DNA of 64,000 nucleotides from Methylobacterium sp. R2-1 (GTDB lineage: Bacteria > Pseudomonadota > Alphaproteobacteria > Rhizobiales > Beijerinckiaceae). Under the pieces are notes generated by a model. It made no database searches. It had not been told where the DNA came from and saw only the letters and a program-made list of their open reading frames with translations. Within the stretch, counting starts at the first letter, position 1. Each line of letters opens with the position of its first letter. The stretch covers positions 124,001 to 188,000 of the forward strand of contig NZ_JACHWM010000005.1 in assembly GCF_014191355.1 (NCBI RefSeq), in the 5' to 3' direction. Positions 48,358 to 57,966 of the stretch are shown here, piece by piece. The position numbers were made by a program, and so were the translations under genes.

Positions 48358-51300
48358 TCAGGGCCTCGCACCGGGCGGGCTGATGTCGAGCGGCTGCGTC
48401 TCCGACAGAGGCGGTGCCGGCTCGGCCTCCATGCGGGCGCGGCGGGCCGCTTCCTCCGCCTCTCGCTGACGGGCTTGGCGCGCCGCCTCCTCGGTGGCCT
48501 GCTGCGCCTTGATCCGGGCCTGCCGTGCCGCTTCTTCGGCCGCCGCGCGGGCGCGGTCCATCTCGATCCGGGCGCGGCGACGCTGGCGCTCGCTCTGGTC
48601 GGCGTCGAACAGCTCGATCTTCTCGAGCTCGCGCTGAAGCACGAGGGCAGCGAGGCCGGTGGTCAGCGGCGCCGTGTCGAGCCGCCGCTCGGGCGCGACG
48701 AGCGGGCCGTTGAAGCCGAGCTGGATTGCGGGCGCCGCCCCGGACCAGCCCTTCGGCCCAGTCGCCGCGGTCAGGGCGCCGCGGGCGTCGAGGGTCCGGC
48801 CGCGCAGATCGACCTGCAGCGTGCCGTTCCAGCGCGCTGGGCCGAGATCGATCCCGAACGGCGCCGTGCGCAAGGTGCCGCCCGAGAGGGTGAAGGCCGC
48901 CGAGACCGGCCCATTGGCTCGAAGCGGCCCGGCCGAGAGTTCTTCCGACACCAACGCTTGAAGTCGTCCCTCGCGCAGCGGATCGTCCTCGACCAAAGCC
49001 TTACCGAGCGCCCGGTCGAGAGCGCCCGCATCGGCGGCGGGGAGCACGAGATCAGCGAGCCGGATCTCGCCGTTGCCCGAGAGGTCATTGGCCAGTGCGG
49101 AGAGACTCACGCCCGTGGCACCGAAGCGCAGGGCCGCGGAGAGCCGGCCGCCGATCGGGCCGGCGCCGATCAGGCCTGCGAGATCCGCGCCGTCCAGGCT
49201 CCCTTCGCCCGAAAGCGCAGCGGCGCCCGCCGGCCGCGACAGTGTCATGCTGCCGGTCAGCCGACCGCCGGCGAGCCCGGCCGAGAGGTCGCGCAGGCTC
49301 AGCGCGTCGCCCTCGCGAAACAGCGTCAAGCTCGCGGTGTCGGCGATGAGGCCCCGGCCGAGATCGAGCTGAGCGACCTTGAGTCCCACGGTGACCTGCG
49401 ACTGGGTCGGCGCGGCGGTGAAGCGCCCGCTGTTATCGGTCGGAAATACCGTTGCGGCGGCCAGTGCCGGTAGGGACAGACGGGCGAGGGTCGCGGTGCC
49501 GATGAGCGCGCCGTCCGGTGTCCGGTCAAGGGCGGCGGTCAGATCGTTTCCCGCCACCTGTCCCGTGACGTCGGCATGCAGCGCCGCGTTCCGGCGCGAC
49601 AGGCCGAGGGTGAGAGACGCGGGCATCGGCCCGGCCCCTGGCGCGGCACTTCCAGCCAGGAGCAGGAAGGGGGTGAGGTCGGATGCCTGCAGCTGGATCG
49701 CGCCGCCGGTCGGAGGACGGTCGAGAGCGTCGAACAGGATCGGGTGCGCGGTCGAGAGGGCGAGCCCAGCGAGGTCACCCTCGACATCGAGCGCGAGCGG
49801 CGCGCCGTCAGGCCCGGTCGCGGCGGCCGGGCGGGCTCCGGTCAGCCGCAGGCGGCCGGGCTGGCGGAGCGCAGCGATGTCGTCGCGGCCGAACCAGCGG
49901 CCGGTCTTCGGCGTCGTCAGCGTCGCGTCGAGGCGGTCGATCCGGCCGGAACGGGTCAGGAGCGCAAGCTCGAGATCGCCCTCGCCCGCCCGGCCCTTGG
50001 CGCGCGCGCGCAGCGCATCCGCCTCGCCCGATTCCCGCTCCAGGGTCAGGTCGAGGGCCAATCCGCTCTGGCGGAAGCTCTGCGGCACGAGGCGGGCCTC
50101 GGGCAGGACACCGCGCTCCAGCAGGGCGAGCAGCGGCGCCGCCTTGCCCGCAGTGACGCGGCCCTCGATCCGGCCCGAACCGTCCGGCGCAATCCGACCG
50201 GCGAGCTGGGCGCTCGCGCCCGCGAGGTCAGCAATGTCGAGGGTGTCGACGACGAGGCTCGCGCCGTCCGATTGCAGGCTGACCGCGATGGTGCCGTTGC
50301 CGGAATGCGCGCCGGAGGGTCCATAGCGCACGTCGCGCGCCCGCAAAGTCAGGCCGAGATCGTGCCGATGCAGGCCGGACATCAGATCGCCCAGGGGCGG
50401 CAATTCGGCGATGTCGATGCCGCTGGCGGAGAGCTGCGCGTCGAAGCGCCCGCGCCCGTTCGCGTCGGCCCGAACGTAGCGGGCATTGCCGGTGACGCGG
50501 GCTTCGCCCAGGGCGAGACGCAGGTTGCGAAGCGAGAGGTCGCCGCCGGCCGCCGAGAGATCGGTGCCGAGCTCGAAAGCGCGCCCATCGAGGATCGCCG
50601 CGACGCTCTCCTCCGCGCCGATCCGGCCGAGATAGCGCCCTAGCACCTCCGAATTGCGCGCGGCGACGTCGACATGGCCGGTGAAGCGAGGCGAACCCGA
50701 CAGCTCGGCCTCGCCCGTCGCCGCGACGCTCGCCCCCCCCGGCGCCATGCCCTCGAAGCGCCGCAGCACGAGGCCGCCGGTGCGGTCGAAGGTGCCGCGA
50801 AACGCGACCCCGGCCCAATCGTCCAGACCGAGCGCGACGCTCTCGGCGGCGAGGTCGAGATCGAGGAGGATCGGCGGGGTCAGGGCGCCCGAAGACAGCC
50901 CCTGCGAGAGCCCCTGCGCCAGCAGCCCGCGCGCGCCGCCGGAGAGCAGCAGCCCATCGAGGTCGAGACGGCGGGTACGAAGCGTCAGGCCGAGACGGGC
51001 CTCGCGCAGGTCGAGACGGCCGCTACCCGACAGCCGCGCCGCCTTGCCGCCGGGGTCGAGTTCGATCTCGACCGTCTTGGCCTGCGCCAGGGGACCGCGC
51101 GACTCGAATTTAGCGGCCAGGGTCAGCGGCAGGACGGCCCCGGCCGGCTGGACCGGCGGCCCGACCGTCAGCCTCACAGTGCCTTCCGCCTCCGGCACGA
51201 GGCCGCGATGGGTGCGATCGCCGCCCGGTGCGTCCTCGGGTTGGAAGGCGAAGCGGGCATCGAGCTCCAGGCGGGGCAGGGTATCGCCGCCGCCCGTAAG

Positions 51301-51897
51301 CTTCAGCGAGAAGCTGCCATCGTTGCCGGTGGTGCTGGTCGCGAGATGGAAGGGGCTCCCTTTCGCCGTCCCTTCGGCCAGCCAGGGCCCGGCCAACGCC
51401 GGAGCTCGGAGACGCAGGTTCTCTGCGACAAGCTGCTCCTGAGCGCGTGCGCCGGTCCGCGCAGTGGCAATACTGAGGCGCTGGATGCGCAGATCTTCGA
51501 TGACGATGTCGCGTCGCAGTGCCTGCGGCTCGCGCGGCAGCAGCAGTGCCTCGTCCGAAACCGGCAGGGTGAGCCCCGCGCGCTCGATCGACGTCCGGAC
51601 GAAGCGCACCTCGCCCTTGAGCAGCGGCGCCAGAGCGATCTCCGCGTCGACCGTCCGCGCATCGAGGGCCGGCCCGTCCTCTGCACCGAGTTGCAGCCGG
51701 GCGAGGCGGAGATGCGGCGAGGGCAGGAGGCGCAGATCGATCGCGCCCTCGCTGCGGGCGCCGGCACCGAGGGAGTCGGTCAGCGTGCGGTCGATCAGCG
51801 CGCGATGGCTCGACCAGTCGATGAAGGGCGGCACGGCCAGGGCCGCCACGAGAACCAGCACGACGGCGCCCGCGAGCGCGGTCAGGAAATCACGCAC
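48358..51897 (-). CDS. AsmA-like inner-membrane protein
   Basis: Large protein of 1179 residues with one N-terminal membrane anchor (FLTALAGAVVLVLVAALAVP). AsmA-type beta-rich repeats follow through the periplasmic region. LPSPHLRLARLQLG near residue 55 and a C-terminal AsmA-like domain (GNGEIRLADLVLPAAD around residue 950) support the assignment. The last 85 residues form an Arg/Glu/Ala-rich coiled coil ending in a Pro-rich tail, unusual for the family. Members take part in lipid transport to the outer membrane (family knowledge). putA lies 132 bases downstream on the same strand. Confidence 0.85.
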   Translation of the reverse strand: MRDFLTALAGAVVLVLVAALAVPPFIDWSSHRALIDRTLTDSLGAGARSEGAIDLRLLPSPHLRLARLQLGAEDGPALDARTVDAEIALAPLLKGEVRFVRTSIERAGLTLPVSDEALLLPREPQALRRDIVIEDLRIQRLSIATARTGARAQEQLVAENLRLRAPALAGPWLAEGTAKGSPFHLATSTTGNDGSFSLKLTGGGDTLPRLELDARFAFQPEDAPGGDRTHRGLVPEAEGTVRLTVGPPVQPAGAVLPLTLAAKFESRGPLAQAKTVEIELDPGGKAARLSGSGRLDLREARLGLTLRTRRLDLDGLLLSGGARGLLAQGLSQGLSSGALTPPILLDLDLAAESVALGLDDWAGVAFRGTFDRTGGLVLRRFEGMAPGGASVAATGEAELSGSPRFTGHVDVAARNSEVLGRYLGRIGAEESVAAILDGRAFELGTDLSAAGGDLSLRNLRLALGEARVTGNARYVRADANGRGRFDAQLSASGIDIAELPPLGDLMSGLHRHDLGLTLRARDVRYGPSGAHSGNGTIAVSLQSDGASLVVDTLDIADLAGASAQLAGRIAPDGSGRIEGRVTAGKAAPLLALLERGVLPEARLVPQSFRQSGLALDLTLERESGEADALRARAKGRAGEGDLELALLTRSGRIDRLDATLTTPKTGRWFGRDDIAALRQPGRLRLTGARPAAATGPDGAPLALDVEGDLAGLALSTAHPILFDALDRPPTGGAIQLQASDLTPFLLLAGSAAPGAGPMPASLTLGLSRRNAALHADVTGQVAGNDLTAALDRTPDGALIGTATLARLSLPALAAATVFPTDNSGRFTAAPTQSQVTVGLKVAQLDLGRGLIADTASLTLFREGDALSLRDLSAGLAGGRLTGSMTLSRPAGAAALSGEGSLDGADLAGLIGAGPIGGRLSAALRFGATGVSLSALANDLSGNGEIRLADLVLPAADAGALDRALGKALVEDDPLREGRLQALVSEELSAGPLRANGPVSAAFTLSGGTLRTAPFGIDLGPARWNGTLQVDLRGRTLDARGALTAATGPKGWSGAAPAIQLGFNGPLVAPERRLDTAPLTTGLAALVLQRELEKIELFDADQSERQRRRARIEMDRARAAAEEAARQARIKAQQATEEAARQARQREAEEAARRARMEAEPAPPLSETQPLDISPPGARP

Positions 51898-52054
51898 CGT
51901 TATCGCTTCCGCCTGGCCTGCGGGCCGCAGGGCTTCGTTCGCGGATCACGCGCTCGAAGGGCCGAAGCCTCTTGGCGGCGCGTAAAAACCCGTTCCTGCG
52001 GCCATAGCACAGGCCACGGTCCGCCCGCACCTCACGCTTAAGCTCGAGCGATCG

Positions 52055-52306
52055 TCAGCGCCGAATGCCGAAGGACGGTCCGGCCGGGGGCGGAACGTTG
52101 AGCGGCGCCCGCTGGATCTGGTTGCGGATTGCGCTGTTCTCCAAGGTCTGGCGCTGTTCAAAATTGCGGTTCTGGTTCCGGTACTCGAACGCCTCGTTCT
52201 GCCGGCTCGTGGCGCCCCGGTTTCCGGGACTCTGCGCGAGAGCCGGCGTCAGTACCGGCGTCAGAGCGGTGAGCAGGGTCAAGAGGGCGAGAGACGGGGC
52301 GCGCAT
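52055..52306 (-). CDS. Small secreted Asn/Gln/Arg-rich protein
   Basis: Product of 83 residues with a signal peptide (SLALLTLLTALTPVLTPALA). The mature part is rich in Asn, Gln and Arg (SRQNEAFEYRNQNRNFEQRQ) and ends NVPPPAGPSFGIRR. ATG 52306 is used; an upstream extension is unconserved. It diverges from the helicase gene by 115 bases. Function unknown. Confidence 0.65.
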   Translation of the reverse strand: MRAPSLALLTLLTALTPVLTPALAQSPGNRGATSRQNEAFEYRNQNRNFEQRQTLENSAIRNQIQRAPLNVPPPAGPSFGIRR

Positions 52307-52421
52307 GGCCTCGCATCCTTCATCGTTGTTGGTTTCGGGTTTCCCGGGTGACGCGTGAGAAGGGCTGCCGGTTCCGGATCGGGTCTCGACGGCGTTCGCC
52401 TTTTGGTCCAGGGAAGCGCGT

Positions 52422-54809
52422 ATGATGCAAGAGCCCAACGACGCGCCTGGCGCGTTCCGGCCGCGCCCGTCCGACAACGAAGCGCCGTCGGCTCCGACCT
52501 CCATCGCCGCCCGCGCCATAGCCGCCCTGCGGCCCGAGGGCGCCTCCTACCTCTCCGGCCTCAACCCGGAGCAGCGCCGCGCCGTGGAGGCGACGGAGGG
52601 CCCTGTGCTCGTGCTCGCAGGCGCCGGCACCGGCAAGACGCGGGTGCTGACGACGCGCATCGCCCACCTGATCGCGACCGGCAAGGCTCGGCCCTACGAC
52701 ATCCTCTCGGTGACCTTCACCAACAAGGCCGCGCGGGAGATGAAGCACCGGATCGGTCAGCTCATCGGGCCGGCCGGCGAGGGAATGCCCTGGCTCGGTA
52801 CTTTCCACGCCATCGGCACCAAGATCCTGCGCCGCCACGCCGAACTGGTCGGGCTGAAATCCGACTTCACCATCCTCGGCACCGACGACCAGCTCCGCTT
52901 GATGAAGCAGGTCATCGCCGACCAGAACATCGACGAGAAGCGCTGGCCGGCCCGCTCGCTCGCCCATACCATCGACGGCTGGAAGAACCGGGGCCTGGGC
53001 CCCGAGCAGGTGCCGCCGGGCGAGGCGCAGGCCTTCGCCTTCGGCAAGGGGGGGCAGCTCTACGCCGCCTATCAGTCCCGGCTCGCGACCCTCAACGCCG
53101 TCGATTTCGGCGACCTGCTGCTGCTCTGCCTCAAGCTGTGGCGCGAGAACCCGGACATCTTGGCCAACTACCAGGACCGCTTCCGCTACATCCTCGTGGA
53201 CGAGTACCAAGACACCAACGTCGCGCAGTATCTCTGGCTGAGGCTCCTCGCCCAGGCGCGGAAGAACGTCGCCTGCGTCGGTGACGACGACCAGTCGATC
53301 TACGGCTGGCGCGGCGCCGAGGTTGACAACATCCTGCGCTTCGAGCACGACTTTCCGGGTGCGACCGTGGTGCGGCTGGAGCGCAACTACCGCTCGACCG
53401 GCCACATCCTCGCCGCCGCCTCCGGCCTCATCGCCAAGAACGAGGGCCGGCTCGGCAAGACGCTCCGGACGGAAGACGAGGCAGGCGAGCCGGTCACCGT
53501 GACCGGCGCCTGGGACTCCGAGGAAGAGGCGCGACAGGTCGCCGAATCGATCGAGTCGCTTCAGCGCAAGGGCCATCCGCTCTCAGAGATCGCGGTGCTT
53601 GTGCGCATCTCGGCGCAAATGCGCGAGATCGAGGACCGCTTCGTGCAGGTCGGCCTGCCCTACCGCGTCATCGGCGGCCCACGCTTCTACGAGCGGGCCG
53701 AGATCCGCGACGCGCTGGCCTATCTGCGCGTCACGATGAACGGTGCCGACGACCTCGCCTTCGAGCGCATCTTCAACACGCCCAAGCGGGGCTTAGGCGA
53801 CGCAACCCTGCAGACTCTGCACGCCTACGCCCGTGCCGACCGAATTCCCCTCCTGGCGGCCGCGAGAAAGCTGATCGAGACCGACGAGCTGAAGCCCCGC
53901 GCCCGCTCGATGCTGCGCGGCCTCGTCGAGAGCTTTACGCGATGGGTTCGGCTGGTGGAGACCAGGCCGCATCCGGAGGTCGCCCAGACCATTCTGGAGG
54001 AATCCGGCTACACCGAGATGTGGCAGAAGGACCGTTCGGCCGATGCCGCCGGGCGGCTCGAAAATCTCAAGGAATTCGTCCGCTCGATGGAGGAATTCCC
54101 CGACATGGCCGCCTTCCTCGAACACGTCTCCCTGGTAATGGAAGCCTCGGAAGCGGAGGGCGTCGACCGCGTCTCGCTGATGACGCTGCATGCCGCCAAA
54201 GGACTGGAATTCGACACGGTGTTCCTGCCCGGCTGGGAGGACGGCTTGTTCCCGAACCAGCGCGCCATCGACGAGAGCGGGCGGGCGGGCCTTGAGGAGG
54301 AGCGGCGGCTCGCCCATGTCGGCCTCACCCGCGCCCGCAAGCGCGCCAAGCTGTCCTTCGCGGTCAACCGGCGCATCCACGGCCTGTGGTCTTCGACCAT
54401 CCCCTCCCGGTTCATCGACGAGTTGCCGCCTCAGGCGGTGGACGTGGTCGAGGCCCCCGCGCATTTCTCGGCCGGCGCCTCGCGTTTCGACCGCAACCCG
54501 GCCCCGTTCGGCTCATCCTATGGCACGCCGGGGTGGCAGCGTGCGCAGGCCAACACCTCGGGCGGATTCGGCGGAGGATTCGGTGGGGGCCAGGGCCGCA
54601 GCGGCCGCTCGGGCGGGCCGCGAGAGATCGAGGGCGAGTTGATCGCCAAATCGACGGGCGCGCCCTCCGCTTTCGAGTACGGCCAACGGGTCTTCCACAC
54701 CAAGTTTGGCCCTGGCACGGTGGCCGATATCGACGGCAACAAGCTCACCGTTGACTTCGACAAGGCCGGCCGGAAGATGGTGCTCGACAGCTTCCTCCAG
54801 CCCGGTTGA
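52422..54809 (+). CDS. UvrD/PcrA-type superfamily 1A DNA helicase
   Basis: DNA helicase of 795 residues acting in repair and in clearing of proteins from DNA. Walker A VLAGAGTGKTRVLTTR is near residues 70-85, motif II is VDEYQDTN, motif III is GDDDQSIYGWRGAE and later motifs VSLMTLHAAKGLEFD and GLTRARKRAKL follow. A Gly-rich linker (GGFGGGFGGGQGRSGRSGG) precedes a C-terminal Tudor-like domain (FGPGTVADIDGNKLTVDF) of PcrA type. ATG 52422. It may be uvrD or pcrA; the name is not decided. Confidence 0.95.
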   Translation: MMQEPNDAPGAFRPRPSDNEAPSAPTSIAARAIAALRPEGASYLSGLNPEQRRAVEATEGPVLVLAGAGTGKTRVLTTRIAHLIATGKARPYDILSVTFTNKAAREMKHRIGQLIGPAGEGMPWLGTFHAIGTKILRRHAELVGLKSDFTILGTDDQLRLMKQVIADQNIDEKRWPARSLAHTIDGWKNRGLGPEQVPPGEAQAFAFGKGGQLYAAYQSRLATLNAVDFGDLLLLCLKLWRENPDILANYQDRFRYILVDEYQDTNVAQYLWLRLLAQARKNVACVGDDDQSIYGWRGAEVDNILRFEHDFPGATVVRLERNYRSTGHILAAASGLIAKNEGRLGKTLRTEDEAGEPVTVTGAWDSEEEARQVAESIESLQRKGHPLSEIAVLVRISAQMREIEDRFVQVGLPYRVIGGPRFYERAEIRDALAYLRVTMNGADDLAFERIFNTPKRGLGDATLQTLHAYARADRIPLLAAARKLIETDELKPRARSMLRGLVESFTRWVRLVETRPHPEVAQTILEESGYTEMWQKDRSADAAGRLENLKEFVRSMEEFPDMAAFLEHVSLVMEASEAEGVDRVSLMTLHAAKGLEFDTVFLPGWEDGLFPNQRAIDESGRAGLEEERRLAHVGLTRARKRAKLSFAVNRRIHGLWSSTIPSRFIDELPPQAVDVVEAPAHFSAGASRFDRNPAPFGSSYGTPGWQRAQANTSGGFGGGFGGGQGRSGRSGGPREIEGELIAKSTGAPSAFEYGQRVFHTKFGPGTVADIDGNKLTVDFDKAGRKMVLDSFLQPG

Positions 54810-54817
54810 AGCGTCCC

Positions 54818-54836
54818 GCCGGCGGCCTCCGCCGGC
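54818..54836 (+). terminator. Short GC-rich hairpin after the helicase gene
   Basis: GCCGGCGG (54818-54825) pairs with CCGCCGGC (54829-54836) over the 3-base loop CCT, eight bases after the stop. No T-run is present. Confidence 0.4.
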
Positions 54837-55189
54837 TGCGCCGCCGCCCCAGGAGGGCGACGCCCGCGATGGCTTTGGTATGGATCGTCCCGATCCGCCG
54901 GCAGCGCCGAGAGGCGCCAGGGTCATCGCTTCTTCGTCGTCCCGTCACGCTCCCGTCGCCCGCGCTTGCAACCCTCGCGAGGCCGGCGAAGCGTTGCCGT
55001 AAAGCCGCGTTCCACAGCCTTCGCGTCGAGCCGTGGAACCGAGTCATGGGGTTTGGCTTTGCTCTTGCGTAGAGATGAACGAAGATCGGTAATGTCTTCG
55101 CCGAATCGGGAGAGGTATCGAAAAGTCGAGACTGGTTGAAAAAGCGAGTTTGCGAGAGTCACGCCCGAGTCAAGGTGGAGTGTTGATCC
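54837..55189. other. Intergenic region upstream of the PhoH gene
   Basis: About 350 bases with no gene I can support. A leftward open frame of about 127 codons spans it and the start of the PhoH gene; it is basic and has no recognisable domain. The region likely contains the phoH promoter and a long leader. Confidence 0.4.
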
Positions 55190-55906
55190 ATGAAGAGACG
55201 ACGCGCACGGCTTGAACTGGTTGAGGACCGACCGATCCGGATGCATCGGACCCGCTTCGACGAGGAACGTAATCCCGCACCGATCCAACCCCTGACGGAT
55301 AAGCAAGGTCAGTATCTCGACGCCCTCGCGTCATCTTCACAAGTCATCGTTCTCGGACCCGCCGGCACGGGCAAGACTTTCATCGCCGGCACCCGCGCCG
55401 CGGATCTTCTTCGCCAGCGCCGGATCGCGAAGGTCGTGATCACCCGACCCAACGTTCCATCGGGCCGCTCGCTCGGCTTCTTCCCCGGTACGCTGGAAGA
55501 GAAGATCGCGCCCTGGGTCGCTCCGCTCACCGAGACCATGAAGGAACGCATGGGCGCCGCCGCCTTCGACATCGCGGTAAAGGCCGGCGACATCGAGGTG
55601 GTGCCGTTCGAAGTGATGCGCGGGCGCACCTTCAAGAATTGCCTCGTCATCCTCGACGAGGCGCAGAACACCACCACGGCCGAGATCAAGATGTTCCTGA
55701 CCCGCATCGGCGACGATTGTCAGGTCATCATCAACGGGGACGTCTCCCAGACCGATCTGCGCGAGACGTCGGGGCTCCGCACCGTCATCCACCTCGTGAA
55801 GAGCCGGATGATGACGATCCCGATCGTGGAGTTCACCCTCGACGACATCGTTCGCTCCGGCATCTGCGCCGAATGGGTGCGGGCGTTCGAGGAAGAGCGG
55901 CTGTAG
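55190..55906 (+). CDS. PhoH family ATPase
   Basis: Cytosolic P-loop protein of 238 residues. Walker A GPAGTGKTFIAGTRAADL is near residues 55-72. The PhoH-typical ITRPNVPSGRSLGFFPGTLE and Walker B CLVILDEAQNTT follow, then GDVSQTDL. Homologues are linked to RNA metabolism and phosphate starvation. It stands alone; ybeY, often near alphaproteobacterial phoH, is not present here, suggesting that this is the second PhoH paralogue (phoH2-like without PIN). Confidence 0.93.
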   Translation: MKRRRARLELVEDRPIRMHRTRFDEERNPAPIQPLTDKQGQYLDALASSSQVIVLGPAGTGKTFIAGTRAADLLRQRRIAKVVITRPNVPSGRSLGFFPGTLEEKIAPWVAPLTETMKERMGAAAFDIAVKAGDIEVVPFEVMRGRTFKNCLVILDEAQNTTTAEIKMFLTRIGDDCQVIINGDVSQTDLRETSGLRTVIHLVKSRMMTIPIVEFTLDDIVRSGICAEWVRAFEEERL

Positions 55907-55930
55907 GAGACGCGGCGGCCCGGTAACGCG

Positions 55931-55962
55931 CGATGACGGGGCTCGGACGGGCCTCGTCATCG
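55931..55962. terminator. Hairpin between converging phoH and aqpZ genes
   Basis: CGATGACG (55931-55938) pairs with CGTCATCG (55955-55962), with further imperfect pairing inside. It lies between two stops, so it may serve both directions. Confidence 0.5.
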
Positions 55963-55976
55963 TTCGTGCTTCGCCT

Positions 55977-56717
55977 TCAGATTTCAGCGCCTCTCTCAAC
56001 GACGGCTGTATCGACGATGTCGGCGGGCTCGTAGAGCCATCGCGCCACGATTCCGGCCGCGATCGCGCCGACGATCGGAGCCAGCCAGAACAACCAGAGT
56101 TGCGCGACGTACTCCGCGCCGGCGAACAGTGCCGGACCTGTACTGCGAGCCGGGTTGACCGATGTATTGGTCACGGGGATCGAGATCAGGTGAATGAGCA
56201 CGAGGGCAAACCCGATGGGAATGCCGGCAAAGCCCGTAGCGGCTCCCTTCGACGTCGTCCCGGCGATGATGAAGATGAAGATGAACGTCGTCAGGACTTC
56301 GGTGATCAGACAGGCGGCAAGGCCGTATTTGCCCGGGCTGAGTTCACCGTAGCCGTTCGAGGCGAACCCGTTCGGGACCCAGCCCGCCTTGCCGGATGCG
56401 ATGGTGTAGAGGGTGAAGGCCGCAACCGTGGCGCCGATGACCTGGGCGACGATGTAGGGCAAGACGTGCCGGCTCGCACAACGTCGGGCCGACCACAAGC
56501 CGAGCGTGACGGCCGGATTGAAGTGGCCGCCCGAGATGTGGCCGACCGCGTAGGCCATCGTGAGCACGGTGAATCCGAAGGCGAACGCAACGCCCAGGAA
56601 GCCGATCCCGAGTTCCGGATAGGCGGCGGAGAGTACAGCGGCACCGCAGCCGCCAAAGGTCAACCAGAAGGTGCCGAAGAATTCGGCCGTCGTCCGACGC
56701 ATCGTCTCGTGATCCAT
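55977..56717 (-). CDS. aqpZ: Aquaporin Z-like water channel
   Basis: MIP-family channel of 246 residues with six membrane helices. The two NPA boxes are in [12 protein letters not shown] and [15 protein letters not shown]. The N-terminal [19 protein letters not shown] is typical of AqpZ. ATG 56717 was chosen; an upstream extension is unconserved. Function as water rather than glycerol channel is inferred from the close AqpZ resemblance of both half-helices. Confidence 0.92.
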   Translation of the reverse strand: MDHETMRRTTAEFFGTFWLTFGGCGAAVLSAAYPELGIGFLGVAFAFGFTVLTMAYAVGHISGGHFNPAVTLGLWSARRCASRHVLPYIVAQVIGATVAAFTLYTIASGKAGWVPNGFASNGYGELSPGKYGLAACLITEVLTTFIFIFIIAGTTSKGAATGFAGIPIGFALVLIHLISIPVTNTSVNPARSTGPALFAGAEYVAQLWLFWLAPIVGAIAAGIVARWLYEPADIVDTAVVERGAEI

Positions 56718-57072
56718 GGCGACACCTCTTGCTACGGAGGTCGCGGGGCGCACACCAAGCGGCCGTGTCGGAAGTCTGATTGGCGCACCGCGAGACCAAG
56801 TCGTCTGCGTCGGCACCCGCCGAGACGCATCGAGGGAGCATCCCATACCAGCATCATGCCAACAATGATCGACGTCATAAGTCTAGCGGCTTCAGAAATC
56901 TGTAGCGCTTCAGTTTCGAACCCATCGTGAGCAGCGATCTAGCTCCGTCGAATCGCTGATGGCGCCAATACCTTGCAGAGAATCGTCGGCATCGCCGGTC
57001 CGTCATCTATCGCTTACGCGGTGAGCCCGAGCCGGCATCACGCCCCCGGGGAGCCGCGCTCCGCCGCAGGTT
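56718..57072. other. 355-base intergenic region
   Basis: Upstream sequence of aqpZ and downstream sequence of the leftward exonuclease gene. I see no gene or clear hairpin in it. Confidence 0.4.
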
Positions 57073-57966
57073 TCAAGCCGCCGCGACGCCCTTCGCCCGC
57101 ACCGGTCCGACGCACTTGCCGTCCAGCAACTGGCGCAGCCGGTCGACATCATCGAAGTTGTTCGAGGTGAGGTCGGTGACGTCGCCCTCGACCAGCGCGT
57201 CGACGTGGCGGCAGCGGCGGCGGTGCGTGCCCGCCGGGCAGGAGCAGCGCAGATAGGGCCCGTCCGTCCGCTCCTCGAACTCGAGCACGTAACGGTTGCC
57301 GGTGCTGCCGCGCATGGCGAAGCGCAGTTCACCCTTCGGCCGCAGGTCGACAATGCCGGATGCCCGCAGGGCGTGGGCGGAGGTGGAGCGGTTGAAATCG
57401 CGCCGCGGTCCGGCCACCGCGCGGATCGGCGTCAGGCCGAGGCCGCGAGCGAGGTCGGCAATGTCCGCCGCACCGGTCTCGTGCAGGGCCGCCAGCGCGA
57501 TCTCGGCGCAGGCATAGGCGTCCTCGCCCGCATCGTGGTGCTCGAAGCGGATGCCGAGGCGTCCCGCCACCTTGGCGAGACCGTGGCCGGCCGGATCGGG
57601 GAAGATGCGTCGGGCGATCTGGAGGGTGCAGTGCCCGGCCATATCCGGCACCGACTCGCCCCAGGCGGCCAGCGAGGCGGCCAGTACCCCCATGTCGAAG
57701 CCGGCATTGTGAGCGAGCATCAGCCCGCCGCTCAGATCCGGCAGGAACTCGGCCATGACGTCGGGGAAGCTCGGCGCGTCGCGCACATCCGCAGGCAGGA
57801 TGCCGTGGACGCGGATATTGCCGGGCGAGAACCGCATCTGCGGCGGGCGGATCAACCGGGATTCGCGCCGCACGACGCGTCCCCCCTCAATCCAGGCGAG
57901 CCCGACCGCGCAGGCGCTGTCGCGCCGCTCGTTGGCGGTCTCGAAATCGATCGCGACGACGCTCAT
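57073..57966 (-). CDS. DEDDh 3'-5' exonuclease with SWIM-like zinc motif
   Basis: DnaQ-like exonuclease of 297 residues. Asp7 and Glu9 are in VVAIDFETAN, Asp91 in LAHNAGFDMGVL, and His144 and Asp149 in HHDAGEDAYACA, which complete the DEDDh active site. The C-terminal third (from about residue 185) contains Cys241, Cys243, Cys252 and His254 (CSCPAG...RCRH), a SWIM-type CxC-x8-CxH pattern. SWIM motifs bind DNA or protein. The combination is not the usual form of polIII epsilon. ATG 57966 overlaps the start of the remnant described next. Confidence 0.9.
   Translation of the reverse strand: MSVVAIDFETANERRDSACAVGLAWIEGGRVVRRESRLIRPPQMRFSPGNIRVHGILPADVRDAPSFPDVMAEFLPDLSGGLMLAHNAGFDMGVLAASLAAWGESVPDMAGHCTLQIARRIFPDPAGHGLAKVAGRLGIRFEHHDAGEDAYACAEIALAALHETGAADIADLARGLGLTPIRAVAGPRRDFNRSTSAHALRASGIVDLRPKGELRFAMRGSTGNRYVLEFEERTDGPYLRCSCPAGTHRRRCRHVDALVEGDVTDLTSNNFDDVDRLRQLLDGKCVGPVRAKGVAAA

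Noticed and set aside
54923..55306. Leftward 127-codon frame over the PhoH start
   Set aside because: Overlaps the well-supported PhoH gene and shows no conserved domain or ribosome binding site.
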